From Bremia lactucae (lineage: Eukaryota; Oomycota; Peronosporomycetes; Peronosporales; Peronosporaceae): a stretch of 50,153 nt of DNA. Location: contig NC_090620.1 of NCBI RefSeq assembly GCF_004359215.1, positions 2,975,652 through 3,025,804 on the forward strand, in the 5' to 3' direction. Of this stretch, positions 42,557 to 50,153 are shown in pieces (position 1 is the first letter of the stretch; every line of letters starts with the position of its first letter). Both the position numbers and the translations under genes were made by a program. The notes beneath the pieces were generated by a model. The model did not search any database. It was not told the DNA's origin and worked only from the letters and a program-made list of their open reading frames with translations.

Positions 42557-42929
42557 TCATCGAGGGTGAAATATCCCTTAGATACGTGGAGTGCACGTCT
42601 AAGTCCACCGAGTATGGTCGGCCAAGGTGGCATCATACTGAGTGTCAGTATTGACACTGTTGGCGGTTCGCCAGGACATCAAGGGTGAAATATCCCTGAG
42701 ATACGTAGTGTGGCACTTCTAAGTCCACCGAGTGTGGTCGGCCGAGGTGGCACCATACTGAGTGTCAATAGTGACACTATTGGCGGTTCGCCAGGGCATC
42801 AAGGGTGAAATATCCCTGAGATACGTAGTGTGGCACTTCTAAGTCCACCGAATGTGGTCGGCCGAGGTGGCACCTTACTGAGTGTCAATAGTGACACTAT
42901 TGGCGGTTCGCCAGGGCATCAAGGGTGAA
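42557..42929 (+). repeat. 120-bp tandem repeats in the A3 linker
   Basis: Units start at 42557, 42677, 42797 and, partially, 42917, exactly 120 bases apart. Units two and three are almost identical. 120 is a multiple of three, so copy-number change keeps the frame and alters the protein by 40 residues each time. Confidence 0.9.
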
Positions 42930-43460
42930 ACCCTTCAATACACGTGAAGTGACACGTACACATTTGCTGGATAAGAAAGTTACGTCACCTAACTCCTTGT
43001 CGGATGTCAACTTAGACACCATGTCTTGTATAGAACCAATACAGGCTGGAAGAGCCGGGGACAGTTATGCTCCGGCCTCTAAGAGACGTATTGTCTCCAC
43101 TCCAAGACAGGATAGACACGAAGCGTGTGTTACCTCACAAAGTAATACGAGTGAGCAATTTTATACGCTTGTAAATGGTGTAGCCGGTAGCATTGAGGGG
43201 GGAGTTAGCCTTGCGGCAATTCCTTCGTTACATGCTCTTTGAAAACTAGACGAAATGTCTATTGATGAGTGCGGCCAAGCGTTAAAGGCTGGCGACTTAT
43301 CTGAAATGGTGGTCATTCGACCAACGAATGAGTTAAACTCATCATCACTTCTTGACGAAGCTGTCCTCGATGACACAAAAGCTGCACTTTGTGCGCGGAG
43401 TGGGTCATCGATCCTTAAAGGTCCTACGGATCCCTTTTATTCCTTGATTTAGGATTCCAA
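42925..43460 (+). pseudogene. A3 linker between repeats and RT
   Basis: A frame of 105 codons (TREVTRTHLLDKKVTSPNSL, VAGSIEGGVSLAAIPSLHAL) and a following one ([20 protein letters not shown]). Conserved with A1 and A2. No known domain. Confidence 0.55.
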
Positions 43461-43479
43461 GATGTGATATGTAATAATA

Positions 43480-44400
43480 TACCATCTGTTTTACCTCCGA
43501 ATAGAGGTGTCCGTCATTAAGTTGACTTGGTTCCGGGAACCAAATACTGTGTCACAAGACAATGACCTTTATCAAAAGAGCAGTGGTACGTCATCGACGA
43601 TTTTTTCCGTGCTAAGCACGAGGTTGGAATGGTACGAGAGAGCAAATCTCCTCATTCGACACCGACGTGTTGTGTGAAAAAGCCAAATGGCAAATGGCGC
43701 ATTATACATGCTTGTATTAAGCTTTAATGATGTCACTATGCCAGCACAAACCCCCATTCCTAGATAGGATGTTCTTCAGAACAATATGGTGGAATGTTCA
43801 AGCATGAGCAGTTGGTAGTAAACATCGACTAAGTTCAGTGCATTGGACTTAGTCGATGTTTACTACCAACTGCTCATGCGAGCTAGCGATATCTCGCTTA
43901 CAGTGGTTAGCACCCCAAGCGGTTTATTATGGGAGTGGTTGCTTATGCCACAAGGGATTTCCAACGCCCCGGCAACATTTAATCGTCGAGTGACCCAACT
44001 GTTTCGCCCTCATCGAGTATATGCACAGGCGTTTTTCGATGACTTTCTTGTCCATAGTCGTGCGGAGCAGGGTCGGTCGGATATGAAAAACGATTAAGAC
44101 CATTTGCGAGCAGTGCTCGAGTGTATGCGCACAAATAAATTGTATGCCAATGCATCTAAATGCATTTTTGGTGCAGACGAAATTCCTTTTTTAGAATGCT
44201 TCATTGAAAGTGAGGCTTTAAGGCGGATCCTGCTAAGGTTAAAGCCAAAGTAGATTGGCCGGTTCCTAAAAACCAAAAGGATTCGCGTAAGTGGTTGGGT
44301 CTCGCCAAATATTTTCACAAATATAGCGAGAATTACACTGATATAGCTAGGTCATGATCTAATCTCCTTAAAACGGATACAGAATGGTGCTGGACTAGCA
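43480..44400 (+). pseudogene. A3 reverse transcriptase with a foldback insertion
   Basis: The palm MDLVDVYYQLLMRASDI, LLMPQGISNAPATFN and the catalytic AFFDDFLVHSRAEQ form one 84-codon frame. The fingers part and the connection (KWLGLAKYFHKY) are in other frames. Right before the palm an inverted copy of 33 bases has been added (43802-43834), which destroys the upstream reading frame. Confidence 0.85.
43802..43879. repeat. Perfect 33-bp inverted repeat inside RT
   Basis: Arms 43802-43834 and 43847-43879 are exact complements with a 12-base spacer. The right arm is the normal RT sequence shared with A1 and A2. The left arm is extra. Confidence 0.95.
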
Positions 44401-44423
44401 CAGCTCATAATGCTTTTCGAGCA

Positions 44424-44869
44424 TTGAAGGATGGTCTTATCCATGCCCAGATTATGGCACTGCCAAACCCGATTGGCCTTTCAGTGTCGTCGGTGACGCA
44501 TCGGATCTTGCTATCGGCAGTGCTCTGTTACAAACAGATGTTCATGGGCGTAAACGTGTTATTGCGTTTAAGTCTAGACAGCTTAAAGCTGCGGAAAAGA
44601 ACTACCCAGTTCATGACAAATAGTTACTTGCTATGAAGTATGCTCTCGTCAAATTCAGAGTTCATCTGCTCGGCTCTAAGGTGATTGTGATATATACAGA
44701 TTATTTGTCATTACGCACGGCGACTAAGTCGCCCCATCTCTCACAGAGAATGGTCCGATGGCTATCCTTTTTCGCAGAATACAACTTCGAGGTTAAGTAT
44801 AAGCCCGGCAAGCAGAATGATTTGGCCGATGCGCTATCACGCAGGCGGATTATGAGCTCTCCCATATAA
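44424..44869 (+). pseudogene. A3 RNase H
   Basis: First half in a shifted frame, second half as a 78-codon frame: KYALVKFRVHLLGSK, YTDYLSLRTATKSPHLSQRM (Y and L replace the usual H and A) and the DLADALSRRR end. Confidence 0.85.
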
Positions 44870-46535
44870 CGACTACCGCGTCGCCTATTCCTGTATTAAT
44901 CCGTTCGGCTTACGCTAAGGATGATCAGTGTGTAGCTCTGCTACGAGCTTTAAAGAGCTCTGATTCAGGTATTAAATTGCCGGCACGTTTGCGTTCAAGT
45001 TTACATCGATTTTCTATTGATAAAGACCTGTTGCTTTATTGCACAGACGCCGCGGACCCTCCGCGTGTCGTTGTTCCTCATGATGAGGTTTTGAAGAACA
45101 GAATCCTCTATGAAGCACAAGATACTGTCCTTGGTGGTCATCTCGGTAGAGAAAAGACCTACGGCTCTGTAAGCCAGATTTATTGAGGGCCCAAACTTTG
45201 CAAATGGGTCAGCACATATGTTCGCACATGCGAAATTTGCCAACGGGTTAAACCCTCGGCACATGCTGCTGCGCCACTGGCAAGCCTTCCCACCCCCATA
45301 GGTTGCTGGAGGTCCATTAGTATGGATTTGTTTTAGGTCTACCGAAAGATTCAGCCGGTAACTCTGGCATAGTGGTATTTGTTGACCGATTAAGCAAACT
45401 GGCTCACTTAGCGGCCGTGCCGGATCTCATTGATGGTAAAGGTACAGCTAGGCTATTTATTGATCGGGTGTTTCGACAACACGGTTTGCCAGTGGCAATT
45501 GTTTCTGGTCGGCACCCCCGATTCACTCGATAGTTCTGGAAATCAATTTTTCGAGTGCTTGGCACCAGATTTGATATGTCCACTGCGGACCATCCGCAGA
45601 TCGATAGGCAAACTGAACGTGTCGATCGCCTCATTGTAGACGATTTACGCAGTGTGTTCTCAGACACCAAAGCGCTGGAGCTCCATACTCCCAGTGGTGG
45701 AGTTTGCGTTAAATTTCGCTGTGCATGCCTCTACAGGCTATACTCTTTTCATCGTCAACGGTCTCACCCACCCACGCGTTCCGCTAACGATTCCACTGCG
45801 TGGCTCATGGCTTGGTGGGGTGAATTAGCCGATAGGCTTGCTGATATCAGCCCTGTTACCATTCGGAAACAATTAAGCGAGTTTCTCGCTACGCGATCTT
45901 ATGTCTTAAGACATGTAAGGGATACACTGGGTGATAGCCAAGGCAAACAGAGAGATCAAGCAGATGCCAAAGACAGAAGCTGTATTAATTATTATGCGGT
46001 CGGAGACCGGGATTTATTAAACGCTCAAATCTACCTACTTACTTGTCTTGCGCGGTCTTCAAGACCAAATTGCGCCCGCGCTTTATTAGAAAATTTACGG
46101 GGTGGCCAAGAAGGGCTTGCTTACACGCTGAACCTTCCTAGCAAGCTGCGTACACACCCAGTTTCTACGTCGCATATGAAAAACCCTTCTCATATGGACT
46201 CGGAGGCGCTTGCGCCGAAAAAGACGGCCGTGCCGCAGACTGCTGCATATGCACCAGGATGCCCCGCTGACCATCTAAACGAGGTTGCTGACGTTCCGGC
46301 GTTTAAAGACGGTCCCGAACCGCCTCAAACAAGCTCTCAACCCGAGCAAGGACCTCACAAAGAAGTTGCATCTCGTGCTTTAAAGCATCAAATGCATCCG
46401 TCGAGATTTCGGCCCCTGTTGCGCTGCTTGATGCGCGAGAAACCCTTCTGTTTCATCTGGAGGAACTTTAAAGCGACGCCGTCTTATGGGCCAGTACCAG
46501 TATCTGGTGAAGTGGCTGGGGTCCCCCTCTACTGA
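44870..46535 (+). pseudogene. A3 integrase and chromodomain region
   Basis: Zinc-binding module (LGGHLGREKT, then RTCEICQRVKPS after a TGA), core (MDL..FRSTERFSR with breaks, LIDRVFRQHGLPVAI-like) and TADHPQIDRQTERVDR, which keeps the final catalytic glutamate. A 326-codon frame from 45555 covers the rest only partly in register: GLAYTLNLPSKLRTHPV is the end of the GPY/F module and QYQYLVKWLGSPSTENSW in a neighbouring frame is the chromodomain. It is one decayed integrase and not a new gene. Confidence 0.82.
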
Positions 46536-46893
46536 AAACTCTTGGGAGATTGTTGTACCAACTAGCTCTCAAACGAAGTGTCGTTTTCGCTTTTTGATCC
46601 TTTGGAAACACAACGATCGGAGAAACACATATTGAGGTCACCGAAGCCCCATGTGCCTGATTACACAAACAAGTCAGATACTGACTTCGCGTCATTACCT
46701 TTGGTGTGAAGTATTGATCATAGAAAACGTCGCGAGTAGCGGGCTCCTTCGGCGTCGGTTCGTGATAATGTTGGACTCAGAGTCATGTGGCCTGCGCAAT
46801 GCAGTTAAGACATCGGCGGCACCACGTTCTGGGAATGGATTCGGGGCCCGTCGACGTTCATCCTCTTGGGGGGGCGTGTAAGAGCGACGCTCT
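46468..46893 (-). pseudogene. Antisense ORF of element A3 (fragment)
   Basis: The minus-strand frame 46695-46468 begins MTRSQYLTCLCNQAHGASVT, matching the central block of the A4 antisense ORF. Further upstream, 46890-46740 encodes DERRRAPNPFPERGAADV. Both parts have the order and orientation seen in A4, but the stretch between them is shorter, so there is a deletion. Confidence 0.6.
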
Positions 46894-46899
46894 ACATAT

Positions 46900-47277
46900 G
46901 TTGCAATGGCAAAAGCAATTTTGTATTATTTCTCGGTAGATATCAGATGTCCAAGCTTGCATTCTCAGTTGGATTCCCTCCAGCACTGTGATTTTCCCAG
47001 GCGCATTAATGTTTTTCTTAAAGCAATCCAGTTCGCAAAGAATTGAATGGACGCCAATAGTATGCCTTAAAGTTCCGGATTATGCCAGCATCACATTGCT
47101 GAATTTTTAAGGTTGCACTTGGCGGGAGACAAAGGAGAATAGCATTCCGTAAGGTTTGGTTGTGCTCAGCCAATTTCTCAACTAGATATGTGCGGTGCAG
47201 TTGTCTAGGATGATAACACCCTAGCGTCTCTCCATCGGTTGATTTAATGCCTTTAACAAAAGAACACAAACACTAAG
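46900..47277 (-). pseudogene. pogo/Tigger-type DDE transposase relic
   Basis: Three frames together show the DDE_1 signature: VIILDNCTAH (second catalytic D) at about 47205-47175, then LLCLPPSATLKIQQCDAGII and RNFKAYYWR, and after another frame change KITVLEGIQ, MQAWTS and REIIQNCF, the usual end region of pogo/Tigger transposases of the Tc1/mariner superfamily. The N-terminal part is missing. LTR_C is inserted at its 5' side. Confidence 0.8.
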
Positions 47278-47819
47278 TGTAGGCGGGCACGTCGTTATGC
47301 GGCCACGCTCTACTTAGATACACACCCTAGCACAGCGAGGAAGCGGTTTAACCTGCTTCTCTTGCGTGCAGTGAGGTAGTTGTGGTGGGCGCGTTAGCGA
47401 CCTTACCCAAAACACTAAGTACTTTGATTAAGAGTCGTCACGGAGCGGTAATCCGGCTCCTCGTGCGCACTTATCAAGTAGGAAGTGATTTATATTTAAT
47501 AGAATTAAAAACAAATACCTATTTTTGCCAATTAAAATGTTATCTCTATAGATAACACTTAATATGTATTGCGAGCGTATCTTTCTAGATACCTCGCGTA
47601 ACGGATGACGCTAGCCGTCATCACGGATGACGCTGGGCGTCATCCCTCCTAATGTGAATGCACCCATGTGCATCACAGACAAAAGAGTTGATCAAAAATG
47701 TGCACCATACCCAAAGGCTGGGTCTAATTATTATCATTGAGTAATTGACCATCTCCTTAAGTACACCAAGTGTACTTAGCGGGGACTGTGTAACATAAGG
47801 GCAACTTAAGCCCGTTACA
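47278..47819 (-). repeat. LTR_C, solo
   Basis: On the minus strand it starts TGTAACGGGCTTAAG and ends CCTACA, 542 bases. No element C internal sequence is next to it. Flanking five bases (CTAAG, CCATC) do not match. It has two adjacent palindromes with CRE-like TGACG/CGTCA arms (47604-47622, 47625-47645) where the other copies have one. Confidence 0.85.
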
Positions 47820-47959
47820 CCATCGCCCCTTTAAGAACAAAATTACATTTTCAAATTCGTCAAAGAGAGAGGAACTGCGAGCAACTTTACGCGGCGCTAG
47901 TTCACTCAATCACTCTAGCGCACGTAATTCCATACACGGCGCCAAAGATGCCACCTTAA
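47820..47959. other. Short spacer, nothing recognised
   Basis: No gene or repeat match found. Confidence 0.3.
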
Positions 47960-49361
47960 AGGGACCACGTTGGTGGGTCGTCTGCGAAGCCGCCCACTCA
48001 ACCTCACACTAAGCGCACGCGCCGCGTTTATTCGCCTGCCGACTACAATGAGTTGACATCGTTGCCGTCATCTCATAGTAGTGATGTGGACAACGAGCTC
48101 ATGAGGAAGGATGATGGCGCATTTTTGCCCATCCAAACTTCTCTCATGGCTCACAACATAGAGACAGCAGCATTTACGAATGCTCTCTCGTCGTCTGCGC
48201 TGGAAAGCGCAGCGACAGGTTATGAGAGCGCTTCTTATAAAGGCACAGCCGCTTCTCCGTTGGGTATAAACACAACGCCTTATACTCGGACCATAATCCA
48301 TAATGGTTCTGACATAGAGAATTCGGAGCCTAAAGCTCCGCCAACGACACGTGAACGTGCTCAGTCGGTTTCACAAGCCATTCGTTTAGAACGTGGCTAT
48401 GTGACGGATGGCATACCAAAGATGCCCTCTCCATCTATTTGGCCTCATTTAAACGGGTTAAGGGCGTCGCTTCTAGAGCGCGCTCTTGCAGACGCATATA
48501 AATATTATGGCTTCTCTAAATCATGGAGGGCTCAGGGAAAATCGCTTGGGTGTATTTTCCCGATCCCGGTCGTGTTGCGTTCAAATGAAACGCCCGACCA
48601 ATACGAGGCGGAATTCCTGCGCCGCATTCATCCGCATTCCGATGCGATGAAACAGCGGTCGCAGCGAATTAATTTCGCCCGCTTGCGTGTGTGTGAGAAA
48701 AATTATGGGCGGTACTGTACCCCCTGTTGCTTCTCACAACGCTATTTCTGCTAGTCCATTTGAGACTAGCGAAGAGGCCTCAGCTGATGCTCCTTTTCAT
48801 AGGCAGCCACCAAGCCGGGCACATCAATACGTAGGGTATCGATCGGTTCCCAAGAGTCAAAACTCTTCGAGTAACCTTTCCATTGGACGAGGATTTGATA
48901 CCCTTGTCTCACGGAGCGGTGGGCAAGCAACCTTCCAACAAGGAGGCGTTGATTCCCACCCGCATCCAATAGTGCAGGCAGCGCCCGATATGAGTGGCGA
49001 TCTCGCCCACCTACTAGCGGCTGCCTTACCTTCGTCTGTTTAGTCACATGCGTTAAACGCTGCTGAACGACGTATTGCGGATCTCAAGAGTCAAGTCTTG
49101 CGACTGACCTTGGATCTCGTTGATGTCCGAGCGAAGGCTCGTCAGGGTTATGAACGCCTGAAGACTCGCTTGGACCTCTTTGAACGCTTAACGCTGAGGG
49201 ATCCGCGTTGCTCGCGTGATGTCCCTCGCTCTCCAAGTCCTGTTCGTGGTGGGAGGCATCGGTCCGGTAGCTTTTCGCCTTCACCGTCCCCCTCACCCGA
49301 ACGACGCTCGACTCACAGTCGGCGTCACCATCGCACTACTTACCCAGACGGGGATATGTGA
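47960..49361 (+). CDS. Antisense ORF of element D, nearly complete
   Basis: Open from 47960 to about 48700 (no clear ATG; first TTG at 48053), then a frame change around 48687-48705 beside a GT repeat and A-run, and on to a stop at 49361 with one internal TAG (49041-49043). N-terminal part: acidic, Ser/Ala-rich. Central block (about 48500-48680): GKSLGCIFPIPVVLRSNETP and EAEFLRRIHPHSDAM, resembling the A4 block. C-terminal part: a coiled coil (ERRIADLKSQVLRLTLDLVD) followed by an Arg/Ser-rich tail (SPSPVRGGRHRSGSFSPSP), as in RNA-binding proteins. It lies opposite the chromodomain and stops just before the integrase GPY/F module. Function unknown; the frame break may be decay or a sequencing error. 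Confidence 0.55.
48766..49047 (-). CDS. Element D chromodomain (end of integrase)
   Basis: Frame of 93 codons with ALLDAGGNQRLLVGRLLAHR and QILVQWKGYSKSFDSWEP, a good chromodomain with the W-x-K-GY and S-W-E-P motifs. It ends at a natural stop. It should target integration of the element. The linker to the rest of the integrase (49048-49370) is in another frame. Confidence 0.85.
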   Translation of the reverse strand: MTKQTKVRQPLVGGRDRHSYRALPALLDAGGNQRLLVGRLLAHRSVRQGYQILVQWKGYSKSFDSWEPIDTLRIDVPGLVAAYEKEHQLRPLR

Positions 49362-49369
49362 CCTCATTT

Positions 49370-50153
49370 GGGTCTACATACCGTTTCAGACGACACGTAA
49401 AATACGGGGTGCGTCTTCATATACGGGGGAGAGGTGAGCCTATAATTTAGGTCTCCAACCTCTTCTACAACCGTAAAGGGCCCAATGAAACGCGGCAACA
49501 ACTTCATAGTACCTCCGGGTAGTACAGAAATTGCATTCTTAGGTAGGGTAGCAGTACTTAATAGTACTTTTCACCCACTTTAAAGCGTTCATTATTTTTG
49601 CGACCATTTCGGTCCGCATATTCTTTTTGGTTGTCCTGTGCGCTTGTTATTGCGTCACGGGCTTTACGTGTGATGGATAATCGCTCGTCACAAAGCGTTG
49701 AGCCTCGCTCACGCTTTTAGCATCAGACTCGCCTACGATTCCGCCAAGTGGTCGATCATAAGGCGTAGTTTTATTGACCACTGCTAAACTGGCAGGGTCA
49801 CTAGGGCAAGTTTCAGTCTTTGAGATGATACCCTCATGGGTCGTCGTCATATTGACGAAACTATGTCCCTCTTTCGCACCGAGCATAGTGAGGGGCCCTC
49901 CCCCACTAAGACTCGGGCTGCGCACAAACGAGACTGGCGTCCGAGGATGGCGCAGTCCGTTAATATAAAACGGTGTCTCACCCGTACTGGCGTGGACACT
50001 GTTATTTATAGCGAACTCCACAAAGGGCAATTGCTTGCTCCACTCTTTGGGAGTTGCTATAGTGCGTAAGACATCCGCCACGACCCGATTGGCACGTTCT
50101 GTTTGGCCATCGGTCTGGGGATGATCTGCGGTCGACATGTGGAGCTTGCTACC
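49370..50153 (-). pseudogene. Element D integrase core and GPY/F module
   Basis: The frame 50138-49647 has STADHPQTDGQTERANRVVA, including the final catalytic glutamate, then PFVEFAINNSVHASTGETPF. It runs to a stop at 49647 after a low-complexity insertion. The next part, in other frames, has the GPY/F-type module: FIGPFTVVEEVGDLNYRLT and HPVFYVS (about 49540-49395). The catalytic aspartates lie beyond the window edge. Confidence 0.85.

Larger units (their letters stand above)
40483..46893 (+). mobile_element. Ty3/gypsy element A3 (family A), most complete copy
   Basis: 5' LTR, gag, retropepsin, linker with three to four repeats, RT, RNase H, integrase and the antisense-ORF region are all present on one copy. 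It ends at about 46893, where a transposase relic begins, so the 3' LTR is lost. Many stops and frame changes show that it is inactive. Confidence 0.93.
47960..50153 (-). mobile_element. Ty3/gypsy element D (3' part), continuing past the right edge
   Basis: Integrase core, GPY/F module and chromodomain on the minus strand, with a long antisense ORF opposite. Proteins are clearly different from family A. Its 3' LTR was not identified; it should lie left of about 48000, but the LTR_C there belongs by sequence to family C. Confidence 0.82.

Noticed and set aside
42557..42929. CRISPR-like array
   Set aside because: The 120-bp units are contiguous without spacers, and the genome is eukaryotic. 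It is a coding tandem repeat.
45555..46535. Longest frame in the window (326 codons), possible novel gene
   Set aside because: It begins and ends inside integrase sequence of A3 (TADHPQIDRQTERVDR, GLAYTLNLPSK). It is a mixture of true and shifted reading of a decayed integrase.

Overview
The window looks like a gene-poor, retrotransposon-packed stretch of an oomycete genome, most likely a downy mildew (Plasmopara-like; the species is inferred, not shown). The main evidence is two intact and two broken genes for secreted RXLR-EER effectors, set among nested and decayed Ty3/gypsy LTR retrotransposons. No housekeeping gene, tRNA, rRNA or CRISPR array was found. A 100-base assembly gap lies at 23571-23670.

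Retrotransposons. I name four families by their own features. Family A is a chromodomain gypsy element with four copies: A1 (minus, left edge to 6.2 kb), A2 (plus, 8.9-13.4 kb), A4 (minus, 30.5-33.1 kb) and A3 (plus, 40.5-46.9 kb). Its order is gag with zinc knuckle, retropepsin, a linker with 40-residue tandem repeats, RT, RNase H, integrase and chromodomain. Family E is a more decayed gypsy group whose LTRs (LTR_B) begin TGTAACGGGGTG: copies E-1 (15.1-20.7 kb), E-2 (33.4-37.4 kb) and E-4 (22.4-23.6 kb) carry pol on the minus strand, and E-3 (28.3-29.8 kb) is a fragment. Family C is a third gypsy element on the plus strand (24.4-28.3 kb) with its 5' LTR (LTR_C). Family D is a fourth gypsy element on the minus strand, running off the right edge (48.0-50.2 kb). 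A pogo/Tigger-type DDE transposase relic lies at 46.9-47.3 kb.

Effectors. Intact genes lie at 7826-8266 and 39801-40283. Both sit in a duplicated block of about 1.5 kb that includes long 5' and 3' flanks. Pseudogenes lie at 14.47-14.81 kb (minus) and 30.16-30.52 kb (plus); these two share an LTR_B directly upstream in sense orientation. Every copy lies close to at least one LTR. All four have the palindrome TGATCGATCA, or a one-base variant, 170-200 bases before the ATG.

Most notable structure. Family A, family D and probably family E carry an antisense open reading frame. It starts near the 3' LTR, runs inward opposite the integrase chromodomain, and ends where the integrase GPY/F module begins. 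It has a conserved central block and a C-terminal coiled coil. It recurs in several copies and in unrelated families, so it looks like a real accessory gene of these elements. All pol regions seen here carry stops or frameshifts, so no element in the window appears autonomous.
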